Positions 7,224-15,094 of a stretch of DNA of 64,000 nt are shown here, in pieces (within the stretch, counting starts at the first letter, position 1; each line of letters opens with the position of its first letter). Under the pieces are notes generated by a model. That model worked only from the letters and a program-made list of their open reading frames with translations, made no database searches and was not told the origin of the DNA. Where the stretch lies: contig NC_010170.1 in assembly GCF_000067205.1 (NCBI RefSeq), forward strand, positions 1,860,001 to 1,924,000. Reading direction: 5' to 3'. The DNA comes from Bordetella petrii. GTDB lineage: Bacteria; Pseudomonadota; Gammaproteobacteria; Burkholderiales; Burkholderiaceae_B. Both the position numbers and the translations under genes were made by a program.

Positions 7224-8888
7224 TCAGGCCTGGGTGGCGGCCGCCCGCGCTTCTTCGCGCTGGCGCAGCACCCTGCGCTGGATTTTACCGGTGGTGGTCA
7301 TGGGCAGCTCATCGATGAACTCGATTTCCTTCGGATACTCGTAGGGCGCCAGGCGGTCGCGCACGTGCTCTTGCAAGGCCTGGATGAGCTGGGCCTGGTC
7401 GTGGCCGGCGTATTCGGGGGTCAGCACCACGTAGGCCTTGACCAGCGCGCCCCGCTCGGCATCGGGCTTGGGCACTACCGCGGCATTGGCCACGGCGTCG
7501 TGCCCCAGCAGGCAATTTTCGATTTCGCCCGGGCCGATGCGGTAGCCGGCCGACTTGAACACGTCATCGGCGCGGCCCGCATACCATAGGTAGCCGTCGG
7601 CATCGATGCTGGCCAAGTCGCCGGTGCGGCACCAGTCGCCGGTGAATTTGGCCTGGGTGGCGGCCTCATTGCGCCAGTAGCCCAGGAACAGAATGGGGTC
7701 GGGAAAACCGTGGATATCGTACCGGTTCAGAGCAATTTCGCCGGTTTCGCCCGGCGCGACCGGCTGGCCCGCGTCATCGATGACAGCCACCTGGTGGCCC
7801 GGGTAGGGGCGTCCCATGCTGCCCGGCCGGGCCGGCCAGCGCAGGCGGCTGTTGCCCACCAGGTAGTTCATTTCGGTCTGGCCGAACATTTCGTTGGGGG
7901 TGATGCCCAGCGCGGTCTGGCACCAGGAAAACACGGTTTCGCCCACGCTCTCGCCCGCGCTCATGACCGCCCGCAGGGCCAGCCGGTAGCGGCTGGCGGG
8001 CTCGGGCACCGCCTTCATCATCATCTTGAGCGCGGTAGGGAACAGGAAGGTATTGGTGACCTGGTAGCGCTCCATCAGTTCGAAGGCCCGCTCGGGCGTG
8101 AAGCGCCCGCGCGTGCCCACGATGGGGTGGCCGAAATACAGGGTGGGCAGCAAGGCGTCCATCATGCCGCCGGTCCAGGCCCAGTCGGCCGGCGACCAGA
8201 ATACGTCGTTGGGCTTGGGGAACCAATCTTGCGAGGCCACGAAGCCCGGCAGGTTGCCGATCAGGACGCTGTGGGGCAGCAGGGCGCCCTTGGGGGCGCC
8301 GGTGGTGCCCGACGTGTACAGCAGGATGGCCGGGTCGGACGCGCGCGTGGGCACGGGCTTGAATTCGCCGGGCTGGCGGGCCAGCAGGCTGCGCCACGGC
8401 AGCACGCGCTCGTCGGCGAAGCCGATGCCGATGATCTGGTGCAGGTTGGGGCAGTTGTCGCTGATGGCCAGCAGGTTGGCGCTGGAGGCGTAGTCGACGA
8501 TGGCGATCCGGGCGTCGGAGTCGCGCAGCCGGGTTTCCAGGGCTTCCGGGCCGAACAGCGACGACAGGGGCACGACCACTGCGCCGACGCTATAGATGGC
8601 CATGTGCGCCACGGCCGTCTCGGGGCGTTGTCCTAAAACCACACCGACACGGTCGCCGCGCTCGACGCCCATCTTGACCAGGCCATTAGCCAGTTGGTTG
8701 GCTGCCTCGGCCAGGCGCGCGTAGGTCCAGACTTCGCGGTTGCCGGCCTCGTCTTCGTAATAGATGGCGATGCGCCGGGCGTCGGAGCTGCTGGCCGCCC
8801 AGCGGTGGCAGCAGGCTTCCGCAATATTGAATTGGGTCGGCACCAGCCAGCGGAATGATTGGTAGAGCGCGTGATATTGGTCGTTCAT
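7224..8888 (-). CDS. AMP-dependent acyl-CoA synthetase
   Basis: A 554-residue member of the acyl/acetyl-CoA synthetase superfamily that activates a carboxylic acid to its CoA thioester through an acyl-adenylate. The P-loop ILLYTSGTTGAPKGALLPHS lies near residue 190. The central GQTEMN adenylate motif, the YAGRADDVFKSAGYRIGPGE hinge and the C-terminal catalytic lysine in TTTGKIQRRVLR are all intact. The acid used is not clear; the length and motifs fit the short/medium-chain group. It heads a minus-strand set with the gamma-carbonic anhydrase. The ATG at 8888 gives a normal N-terminus; the 137 bp before it hold no gene. Confidence 0.9.
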   Translation of the reverse strand: MNDQYHALYQSFRWLVPTQFNIAEACCHRWAASSSDARRIAIYYEDEAGNREVWTYARLAEAANQLANGLVKMGVERGDRVGVVLGQRPETAVAHMAIYSVGAVVVPLSSLFGPEALETRLRDSDARIAIVDYASSANLLAISDNCPNLHQIIGIGFADERVLPWRSLLARQPGEFKPVPTRASDPAILLYTSGTTGAPKGALLPHSVLIGNLPGFVASQDWFPKPNDVFWSPADWAWTGGMMDALLPTLYFGHPIVGTRGRFTPERAFELMERYQVTNTFLFPTALKMMMKAVPEPASRYRLALRAVMSAGESVGETVFSWCQTALGITPNEMFGQTEMNYLVGNSRLRWPARPGSMGRPYPGHQVAVIDDAGQPVAPGETGEIALNRYDIHGFPDPILFLGYWRNEAATQAKFTGDWCRTGDLASIDADGYLWYAGRADDVFKSAGYRIGPGEIENCLLGHDAVANAAVVPKPDAERGALVKAYVVLTPEYAGHDQAQLIQALQEHVRDRLAPYEYPKEIEFIDELPMTTTGKIQRRVLRQREEARAAATQA

Positions 8889-9025
8889 GGCCCTATGTTG
8901 TAAGCGCGCCGGCGACCGTCCCCTGGGGATGCCGCCTGGGACCGGGATGCCCCAAGTGCAAGCATGACCTAGAGGGCCGCGAACTGCAACATTCCCGTGC
9001 GGCTAACGGGGACGTATAAGGGTTT

Positions 9026-9901
9026 TTACGGGTGTTTGTCCTGTCGGCGCAAGGCCGAGGGCAAGGCCGGCAGCGACAGCGGCCGGCGGCCGCGCGCCAC
9101 GGCCGCCCCGATTTCGCGCCGGGCATGCTGCGCGGCCCAGTCCAGCAGCACCAGTTGGCCGTCGTGCGATTCGGCCAGGGCCGACAGGCTTTCCACCCAG
9201 TCGCCGTCATTGCAGTACAGCACGCCACCCACTTCGCGCAGCTCGGGCTTGTGGATATGGCCGCACACCACGCCGTCCAGGCCCCGGCGGCGCGCTTCGC
9301 CGGCCAGGGTTTCCTCGAAGTCGGTAATGAACGCCACGGCGTTCTTGACCTTGTGCTTCAAGTACTGCGATAGCGACCAGTAGTGCAGGCCGAGCCGGTG
9401 CCGCAGCCGGTTGAAATGGTGGTTCAGCCACAGCGCCGACTGGTACAGCGTATCGCCCAGATGGGCCAGCCATTTGCTGTGCTGGATCACGCCATCGAAC
9501 TGGTCGCCGTGCAGCACCAGCAGGCGCTGTCCGCGCGCCGTCACGTGCACCTCTTCGTCCAGGATCTCGATGTCGCCGAAGGCGTATCCGATGAACTCGC
9601 GCGCGAACTCGTCATGGTTGCCCGGCACGAACACTACCCGCGTGCCGTTGCGGGCTTTGCGCAGGATGCGCTGCACGACATCGTTGTGGGCGCGCGGCCA
9701 ATGCCAGTGTTTGCGCAATTGCCAGCCGTCGACAATGTCGCCCACCAGGTACAGCGTGTCGGATTCGTTGCGTTCCAGGAAATCCAGCAGGAATTCCGCC
9801 TTGCACCCGGCCGTGCCCAGGTGCAGGTCGGAAATCCAGAGTGTGCGCCAGTGGGTAGGGCGGACTTCGTTCACGTGGGCATCCCGCGGGGCTGTCGTCA
9901 T
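9026..9901 (-). CDS. LpxH-like metallophosphoesterase (UDP-2,3-diacylglucosamine diphosphatase family)
   Basis: Calcineurin-like phosphoesterase of the COG2908 group, which includes LpxH, the enzyme that makes lipid X in lipid A synthesis. Metal-binding motifs appear in order: WISDLHLG, VGDIVDGW, VPGNHDEF, LHGDQFD and CGHIHKPEL. The sequence (GCKAEFLLDFLERN) is closer to the longer paralogue group than to E. coli LpxH, so the substrate may differ. The start is uncertain: the frame is open to 10330 through the neighbouring RDD gene. ATG 9901 (MTTAPRD) gives 291 residues; ATG at 9919 is the alternative. The first conserved motif begins about 20 residues after the chosen start. Confidence 0.8.
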   Translation of the reverse strand: MTTAPRDAHVNEVRPTHWRTLWISDLHLGTAGCKAEFLLDFLERNESDTLYLVGDIVDGWQLRKHWHWPRAHNDVVQRILRKARNGTRVVFVPGNHDEFAREFIGYAFGDIEILDEEVHVTARGQRLLVLHGDQFDGVIQHSKWLAHLGDTLYQSALWLNHHFNRLRHRLGLHYWSLSQYLKHKVKNAVAFITDFEETLAGEARRRGLDGVVCGHIHKPELREVGGVLYCNDGDWVESLSALAESHDGQLVLLDWAAQHARREIGAAVARGRRPLSLPALPSALRRQDKHP

Positions 9902-9984
9902 GCCCAGGGATGTAATCATCCAGGCGTGACGCCAGTGTGACCGCCGGATGACGCCGTTGTGACGGATGCGTCCCTGGCGACGCC

Positions 9985-10494
9985 TCAGGCCTTGCGCGGC
10001 GGCGCGTTGCGCAGGCGCGTGCCCAGCAGCCGGTCGTGCAGGAACTGCCCATCGCGGTCGAACCACGACCAGACGAAGATGGCAAAAGGTGCGGCGACGA
10101 TGAACATGTCTACCGATTTCCAGCCGGTAGCCGCCGAGGCAACGCCCACGATGCCCGCCCCCACCAGCACGGGCGGCCAGGCTAGCGCGTAGCGCGCCAT
10201 CAGGCGCGGCACCGAAGGCGGCCGGCCATCGCGGTCGACAAGCCGGATGTTCCAGGTTTTCATGGGCAGCGTCTGGCCCTTGCGGCGCCAGCACAACACG
10301 AAGTAGGCCCCAATGGCGAGGAACAGCCATGCCTGGCGGGCGTGGCGCAACATCAGGGCGTGCCGGCTCTGGGTAAGCGTGTCGAACAGGTAGCCGGCCA
10401 GGAACACCACGCCAAACAGCAGCACGGCTTCGTACATCATGCAGGCAAAGCGGCGCAGCCGGCTGGGGGTTTGTTGGGGGTCGATGTCGGTCAT
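9985..10494 (-). CDS. RDD family membrane protein
   Basis: A 169-residue inner-membrane protein with the RDD signature: Arg near the start (SRLRRFACMMYEAVLL) and Asp residues in LVDRDGRPPSVPRL between hydrophobic segments. Three to four transmembrane helices are visible, followed by FDRDGQFLHDRLLGTRL, a typical RDD C-terminus. The molecular role of most RDD proteins is unknown; some take part in ion exchange. It lies 83 bp upstream of the LpxH-like gene on the same strand. Start ATG 10494 is supported by the N-terminal arginine cluster expected for the family. Confidence 0.85.
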   Translation of the reverse strand: MTDIDPQQTPSRLRRFACMMYEAVLLFGVVFLAGYLFDTLTQSRHALMLRHARQAWLFLAIGAYFVLCWRRKGQTLPMKTWNIRLVDRDGRPPSVPRLMARYALAWPPVLVGAGIVGVASAATGWKSVDMFIVAAPFAIFVWSWFDRDGQFLHDRLLGTRLRNAPPRKA

Positions 10495-10601
10495 GGGGGC
10501 GTATTATCCCGCATCCCGATCGGGTGAAAAAACAACTCTCGCGCCGCGCCGTGTGGGCGGGCTAGTTGGGGGAGCATTCTTGTCCGCAGGGGGCCGTGGG
10601 C

Positions 10602-10627
10602 AAAAAAAACCCACCGTTGCGGGTGGG
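10602..10627 (-). terminator. Rho-independent terminator of the small ORF at 10.7-10.9 kb
   Basis: Read on the minus strand, a CCCACC/GGTGGG stem with a six-base loop is followed by eight T residues (10602-10609 are A on the plus strand). It sits 66 bp past the stop of the small minus-strand ORF and marks its transcript end. Confidence 0.8.
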
Positions 10628-10692
10628 TCTTAAAAGGGGCTGTAGCAGCCCCCAAGGGGAAATCGGTATGTGGCGCGGCCTGGCTTCTGGCT

Positions 10693-10887
10693 TCAGGCGG
10701 CCGAGTGCGCGGCCTTGGCGCCGGCGGCTTCGCGGGCCACCAGGGACTTGATGCCCTTGCCCAGCTTGCGCAGGCCCGAGGCCAGGGCGCGCATGGGACG
10801 GGGGCGGAATTGTTCTTCGATGGCTTGCAACATCAGCTGACGCTCGAGTTCGTCGGTCAGTCGGACGGTGGGGTTGACGTTGATCAC
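10693..10887 (-). CDS. Small basic protein of unknown function (64 aa)
   Basis: No family recognised. The product (MINVNPTVRLTDELERQLML and following) begins with a charged helix (TDELERQLMLQAIEEQFRPRP), then a basic amphipathic stretch (LASGLRKLGKGIKSLVAREA) and an alanine-rich tail. It has no signal peptide or membrane segment. The start is a GTG with GGAA five bases upstream. Evidence that it is real: it has its own strong terminator 66 bp downstream, and an AT-rich upstream region with duplicated GGGTTAACCC palindromes that looks like a regulated promoter. Confidence 0.55.
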   Translation of the reverse strand: MINVNPTVRLTDELERQLMLQAIEEQFRPRPMRALASGLRKLGKGIKSLVAREAAGAKAAHSAA

Positions 10888-10933
10888 GATAATTCCAGGG
10901 CTTGCGTAAATTTAAAGCGGTGTGTTTCGCTAC

Positions 10934-10961
10934 GGGTTAACCCGAATTTTAGGGTTAACCC
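10934..10961. promoter_or_regulatory. Duplicated GGGTTAACCC palindromes upstream of the small ORF
   Basis: Two perfect 10-bp palindromes (10934-10943 and 10952-10961) are spaced exactly 18 bp apart, within an 18-bp direct repeat that also includes GAATTT. They lie 47-74 bp upstream of the GTG at 10887 in a locally AT-rich tract, as expected for an operator pair or a repressor target. The cognate regulator is not known. The 185 bp from 10888 to 11072 hold no gene. Confidence 0.5.
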
Positions 10962-11072
10962 TGAATTTATGCAAGAGCCTGGTGCAACGCGCGCAATTTT
11001 GGTGCCGATAATGCGCCAGTTCGGCGCCTTGTGGCTTCCCGGCCACAATAGAGGCGCCAGATTGCAGCTTTC

Positions 11073-12521
11073 TTACAACGCCGGGTCGGGCCGTTCCCGG
11101 TAGCTGGCCGCCACCAGTTCGAAGCCGAACAGGCGGCAGTCGAGCGCGCCGTTGTACAGCGGCGTACGGCGCAGCGGCTTCAGGCGCAGGCGTTGCGGCA
11201 GGTCGCGGTCGCTCGAGATGGCGTGCACCTGCCAACCAGCGAATTCCCGCTTCAGGTGGGTTGACCAGGTTCGCCAGAGGTCGTCATCATCGGCCGGCAG
11301 ACGTTCCCCGTAGGGGGGGTTGGTGACGATCCAGCCGTGCTCGGCCGGGGCCGGCACCTGCCGGGCATCGCCCACTTCGAAGCGGATGGTGTCGGCCGTC
11401 AGCCAGGCGCGTTCGGCATTGTTGCGCGCGTACTCGATGGCCATCGGGTCCAGGTCGTAGCCCACCAGCGGCGCATCCAGGCTGGGCAGGATGCGCGCGC
11501 GGGCGTCGTCTTTCAGGTCATGCCAGCGCCGCGCGTCGTGGCCGCGCAGGCGCTCGAAGCCGAACGGGCGCGAAATGCCCGCCGGCACGCCCAGCGCGAT
11601 CCAGGCGGCCTCGATCAGGATGGTGCCGCTGCCGCAGAACGGGTCGAGCAACGGGGCGGCGGGGTCCCAGCCGGCCAGCGCCAGCATGCCGGCGGCAAGG
11701 TTCTCGCGCAGCGGCGCTTCGCCCTTGTCCAGCCGCCAGCCGCGCTTGAACAGCGATTCTCCCGAAGTGTCGAGGTACAACGTGGCGGTGTGGCCGGTCA
11801 GGAACAGGTGCACGCGCGCATCGGGCCGCACGGTGTCGATGCTGGGCCGTTCGCCTTCCAGTTCGCGCAGGCGGTCGCAGATGCCGTCTTTTGCGCGCAG
11901 GTTGCAGTAGTGCAGGCTTTGCACCGGGCTCTTGATGGCCGAGGTGTCCACCCGCAAAGTCTGCTCCGCGCCGAACCAGCGTTCCCAGGGCACGCTGCGG
12001 GCCAGATCGAGGATGTCGTCTTCGTGCGAGATTTCCGCGTGCGCCACTTGCAGCAGAATGCGGGTGGCCAGCCGCGAGTACAGGTTGGCGCGTTGCATGC
12101 CGGCCCAGTCGGCGCTGAAGTGGCAGCCCGCGCGGCCGGCGCGCGCGTCGGCAAAACCCAGCGCCTGCATTTCGGCGGTCAGCGCGGCCTCCAGCCCTTG
12201 CGGGCAGGGGGCGAAGGCCTCGAACGTTTCGGCTTCGCGCGCGGCGCGTGGCTGGCGGCGGCGCACGGCGGGCTGCTCGGCGTATTCTTCGGCTGCTGGC
12301 TCGGGTTGGGGGCGGGGCCGGGGCCGGGGCTGTGTCACGGGCGGCGCGGCCGGCTCTGCGGTGCGCCGTTGGGCTTTTTCCCGGGCAAGTTCCATTTGCG
12401 CGGCCGACCGCGCGCGCGCGCCGCTGCGGGTGCGCTTGGAACCGCGCTCGGCGGCGTGGGCGTCGCGCGCCGTTTTCTTGACCGTCAGCGTTTTGCGGCG
12501 GTCTTGTTCATCAGAGGACAT
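11073..12521 (-). CDS. THUMP-domain class I rRNA methyltransferase (RlmL N-terminal-like)
   Basis: SAM-dependent methyltransferase acting on guanine N2 of RNA, related to the RlmL/RlmK m2G2445 activity on 23S rRNA. The 482 residues start with about 105 residues of basic, low-complexity sequence (KRTRSGARARSAAQ, then a PRPRPRPQP run). A THUMP/ferredoxin-like region follows (PQGLEAALTAEMQALGFADA), then the catalytic domain with LLDPFCGSGTILIEAAW for SAM binding and the NPPYGER motif. No RlmK half is fused. The arginine-rich N-terminus may help RNA binding. The assignment to the family is firm, the exact target base inferred. Confidence 0.85.
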   Translation of the reverse strand: MSSDEQDRRKTLTVKKTARDAHAAERGSKRTRSGARARSAAQMELAREKAQRRTAEPAAPPVTQPRPRPRPQPEPAAEEYAEQPAVRRRQPRAAREAETFEAFAPCPQGLEAALTAEMQALGFADARAGRAGCHFSADWAGMQRANLYSRLATRILLQVAHAEISHEDDILDLARSVPWERWFGAEQTLRVDTSAIKSPVQSLHYCNLRAKDGICDRLRELEGERPSIDTVRPDARVHLFLTGHTATLYLDTSGESLFKRGWRLDKGEAPLRENLAAGMLALAGWDPAAPLLDPFCGSGTILIEAAWIALGVPAGISRPFGFERLRGHDARRWHDLKDDARARILPSLDAPLVGYDLDPMAIEYARNNAERAWLTADTIRFEVGDARQVPAPAEHGWIVTNPPYGERLPADDDDLWRTWSTHLKREFAGWQVHAISSDRDLPQRLRLKPLRRTPLYNGALDCRLFGFELVAASYRERPDPAL

Positions 12522-12551
12522 ACGAATCCGGGCCTGTGGCCAGGCAGGTGG

Positions 12552-12974
12552 TCAGAAGGGCTTGAGCACTACCAGCAGCACCACCGCCACGAGCAGCAAG
12601 ACGGGAACTTCGTTGAACCAGCGGTAGAACTTGTGCGAGCGCGTGTTGCGGCCTTGCTCGAATTTGCGCAGCATCACGCCGCAGGCATGATGGTAGCCGA
12701 TGATGAGCAGCACGAAGAACAGTTTGGCGTGCATCCAGCCATTGCCAGGACCCATGCCGATGCCGTAGCCCACGTAAAGCCACAGGCCTAGCGCCACGGC
12801 GATGACGGCCAGCATGGTGGTGAAGCGATACAGGCGGCGCGCCATGCTGACCAGACAGGACTGTACGGCGTGGTCGGGCTGCTGGGCCAGATTGACGTAC
12901 AGGCGCGGCAGGTAGAACAGCCCGGCGAACCAGGACGCGATGAAGACGATATGAAAGGCCTTGACCCAGAGCAT
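12552..12974 (-). CDS. hemJ: Protoporphyrinogen IX oxidase HemJ (CopD-like membrane protein)
   Basis: Oxygen-independent protoporphyrinogen oxidase of heme synthesis in many proteobacteria. The 140-residue product MLWVKAFHIVFIASWFAGLF has the conserved His in the first helix and four transmembrane segments. The second helix pair carries the HAKLFFVLLIIGYHHACG motif with conserved His and Lys, and the C-terminal WFNEVPVL segment is typical. The frame stays open upstream to 13172, but that part lies in an intergenic repeat; ATG 12974 gives the family N-terminus. The 501 bp between this start and the prpD stop contain the two structured repeats described separately and no gene. Confidence 0.85.
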   Translation of the reverse strand: MLWVKAFHIVFIASWFAGLFYLPRLYVNLAQQPDHAVQSCLVSMARRLYRFTTMLAVIAVALGLWLYVGYGIGMGPGNGWMHAKLFFVLLIIGYHHACGVMLRKFEQGRNTRSHKFYRWFNEVPVLLLVAVVLLVVLKPF

Positions 12975-13077
12975 GGCGGGCGTCCGATGGGGCGTAGTGA
13001 TGGCTGTATTGTAGTCAAGGATAGTGGGGGCTGTTTGGGTCGGGTGTTTTGGTTCTTGTTGTTTTGGTTCTTGCGTC

Positions 13078-13204
13078 GCCTTGCCGTTTCGGGGTGGGGG
13101 CTGGGCGAAGCCCGTCGGGCTCGGGCGCAACCGGGCGCCCTCGGCCTGCTGCGCAGCTGCCCCGCCGGTCAACTCGCCCAGCCCCCACCCCGTAACGGCA
13201 AGGC
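13078..13204 (+). repeat. Structured element copy A: shared core with copy-specific inverted arms
   Basis: The left arm (13078-13108) and right arm (13174-13204) are 31-bp inverted complements with a single mismatch at 13089. They enclose a 65-nt core (13109-13173) that matches the cores of copies B and C, including GGGCTCGGGCGC, then GGCCTGCTGCGCAG and CTGCCCCGCC. The core can form a small hairpin (GGGCGC/GCGCCC) beside a second one (CCTGC/GCAG). The arms show no similarity to those of B or C. It lies in the hemJ-prpD gap. No ORF crossing it looks coding. Confidence 0.85.
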
Positions 13205-13325
13205 TGGCAGCGTTTCAATATGGCGTAACGCCATGGCGCTTTGCCGCGGCTTTCGCTTCATCCTCCCACAGGGATCGCCGTCCAGATGCAGAGTGCAGTG
13301 GCTGCTTCGAATTCACCCGCCCCCA

Positions 13326-13456
13326 GTTTCGCGTAGTTCGCCAAGCGGCGGCGGCGCGTTGGGCGACGGGGCAGCCTGCGTAGCAGGCCGAGGGCGCCTG
13401 GTTGCGCCCGAGCCCGGCGCACGGGCGCCGCCGCCGCTTGGCGAACTGCGCGAAAC
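13326..13456 (-). repeat. Structured element copy B (inverted orientation)
   Basis: The arms 13326-13357 and 13425-13456 are 32-bp inverted complements with one mismatch that would be a G-U wobble in RNA. The 67-nt core (13358-13424), read on the minus strand, aligns with the copy C core at about 59 of 67 positions by eye. The element ends 19 bp from the prpD stop codon, so on the prpD transcript it would fold as a long hairpin with a branched head and may act as a 3' end structure. Confidence 0.85.
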
Positions 13457-13475
13457 GGCGCAAGAACTCCCCCCA

Positions 13476-14927
13476 TCAGATCACATACAAATCCACATAC
13501 TCGTGCACCGGCATGGCCTCCAGCGTTTGCTGGTCGAGCGATGCCGCCAGGATGCGCGCCTGTTGCCGGGGCGGGAAGATGCGGGCCAGGTTGGTGCGGA
13601 ATTTGGCTTCGAGCAGCGGGATGCCTTCCTGGCGGCGCCGCTTGTGACCGATGGGATACTCGCAGACGATCTCGTCCAGCCGGGTGCCGTCGTTGAATTC
13701 GACCGTCAGCGCATTGGCGATCGAGCGCTTGTCGGGGTCATGGTAGTCGCGCGTGAAGGCCGGGTCTTCAACGCACACGATCTTGTCGCGCAGCGCATCG
13801 ATGCGCGGGTCGCGCGCCACGTCGTCTTCGTAGTCGGCAGCCGTCAGGCGCCCGAACAATACGGGCACCGCCACCATATACTGGATGCAGTGGTCGCGGT
13901 CGGCGGGATTGTTCCGCGGCCCCTTCTTGTCGATGATGCGAATGCAGGCCTCGTGCGTGCGGATGGTAATCCGGCTGATGTCGCCGGCTGACTTGCCGGC
14001 AGCCTGCAGCCGCTTGTGGATATCCATGGCGCATTCCACCGCTGTCTGCGCGTGGAACTCGGCCGGGAAAGAAATCTTGAACAGCACGTTCTCCATCACG
14101 TAGCTGCCGTAGGGGCGCTGGAACTTGAACGGCTGGCCCTTGAACAGCACATCGTAAAAGCCCCAGGTCTTGGTGGTAAGCACCGAGGGGTAGCCCATCT
14201 CGCCGGTACGCGCCATCAGCGCCAGGCGTACCGCGCGGCTGGTGGCGTCGCCCGCCGCCCAGCTCTTGCGGCTGCCGGTGTTGGGGGCGTGGCGATAGGT
14301 GCGCAGGCTTTGTCCGTCGACCCAGGCCAGCGACACCGCATTGATGGTTTCTTCGCGGTCCAGGCCGAGCAGCTGCGCCACCACCGCGGTGGTGGCCACC
14401 TTGACCAGCACCACGTGGTCCAGCCCCACCTTGTTGAACGAATTTTCCAGCGCGATGCAGCCCTGGATTTCATGCGCCTTGATCATGCCCGCCAGTACGT
14501 CGCGCATGGTCAGCGGCGCCTTGCCGGCCGCGATGGCGTTGCGCGACAACCAGTCGGCCGTGGCCAGGATGCCGCCCAGGTTGTCGGAGGGGTGGCCCCA
14601 TTCGGCCGCCAGCCAGGTGTCGTTGAAATCCAGCCAGCGGATCATCGCGCCGATATTGAATGCGGCCTGTACCGGATCGAGCTGGAATTGCGTGCCAGGC
14701 ACCTTCGCGCCGTTGGGCACCACCGTGCCCGGCACAATGGGCCCCAGCAGCTTGCGGCAGGCCGGGTATTCCAGCGCTTCCAGGCCGCAGCCCAACGTGT
14801 CGATCAGGCAGTTGCGGGCGGTTTCGTAGGCCAGCTTGCTGTCGATTTCATAGCCCAGGACGTAGTCGACGATATCGACCAGGACCTGGTCCGGCTCGGG
14901 GCGGATATTCGAGACAGGGGTAGACAT
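13476..14927 (-). CDS. prpD: 2-Methylcitrate dehydratase PrpD
   Basis: Dehydrates 2-methylcitrate to 2-methylaconitate in the methylcitrate cycle of propionate breakdown. The 483 residues equal the length of the enterobacterial enzyme and carry close family blocks throughout: RPEPDQVLVDIVDYVLGYEI, LIDTLGCGLEALEYPACRKL, IGAMIRWLDFNDTWLAAEWG, SKVGLDHV-like KVGLDHVVLVKVATTAVVAQ, WAAGDATSRAVRLALMA and KKGPRNNPADRDHCIQYMVA. The ATG at 14927 has an AAGGAG site five bases upstream; the frame extends 21 codons further but with no family match. Divergent from the gntR-acnD-prpF operon across a shared control region. Confidence 0.95.
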   Translation of the reverse strand: MSTPVSNIRPEPDQVLVDIVDYVLGYEIDSKLAYETARNCLIDTLGCGLEALEYPACRKLLGPIVPGTVVPNGAKVPGTQFQLDPVQAAFNIGAMIRWLDFNDTWLAAEWGHPSDNLGGILATADWLSRNAIAAGKAPLTMRDVLAGMIKAHEIQGCIALENSFNKVGLDHVVLVKVATTAVVAQLLGLDREETINAVSLAWVDGQSLRTYRHAPNTGSRKSWAAGDATSRAVRLALMARTGEMGYPSVLTTKTWGFYDVLFKGQPFKFQRPYGSYVMENVLFKISFPAEFHAQTAVECAMDIHKRLQAAGKSAGDISRITIRTHEACIRIIDKKGPRNNPADRDHCIQYMVAVPVLFGRLTAADYEDDVARDPRIDALRDKIVCVEDPAFTRDYHDPDKRSIANALTVEFNDGTRLDEIVCEYPIGHKRRRQEGIPLLEAKFRTNLARIFPPRQQARILAASLDQQTLEAMPVHEYVDLYVI

Positions 14928-15021
14928 GGCGGCTCCTTGGAGAGGGCGGGCCGGCGCGGCACGCGCGTCGCGGCCGGAAGGGGGCAACAACCAAACAGGG
15001 GAAGGAACCCCAAAACAGGCT

Positions 15022-15035
15022 GATTGTCGACAATC
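15022..15035. promoter_or_regulatory. GntR/FadR-type operator between prpD and gntR
   Basis: GATTGTCGACAATC is a perfect 14-bp palindrome with the TTGTnnACAA core used by FadR-subfamily GntR regulators. It lies 95 bp upstream of prpD and 60 bp upstream of gntR, so one site could control both. A related half-palindrome, AATTGTCAACAT, overlaps the gntR start at 15085-15096 and could serve autoregulation. Confidence 0.65.
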
Positions 15036-15058
15036 TAGCCCTAAACCAGCGGAATGGC

Positions 15059-15064
15059 TATAAT
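15059..15064 (+). promoter_or_regulatory. -10 box of the gntR-acnD-prpF promoter
   Basis: A perfect TATAAT lies 31 bp upstream of the gntR ATG and 24 bp downstream of the operator palindrome. No good -35 hexamer is seen 16-18 bp upstream, which suggests a weak or activator-assisted promoter. Confidence 0.5.
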
Positions 15065-15094
15065 TTCCCCAGCTATAACGCGTGAATTGTCAAC

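Noticed and set aside
13024..13383. ORFs across structured elements A and B
   Set aside because: Open in several frames only because of GC-rich palindromes; not conserved between copies A, B and C in the same frame.
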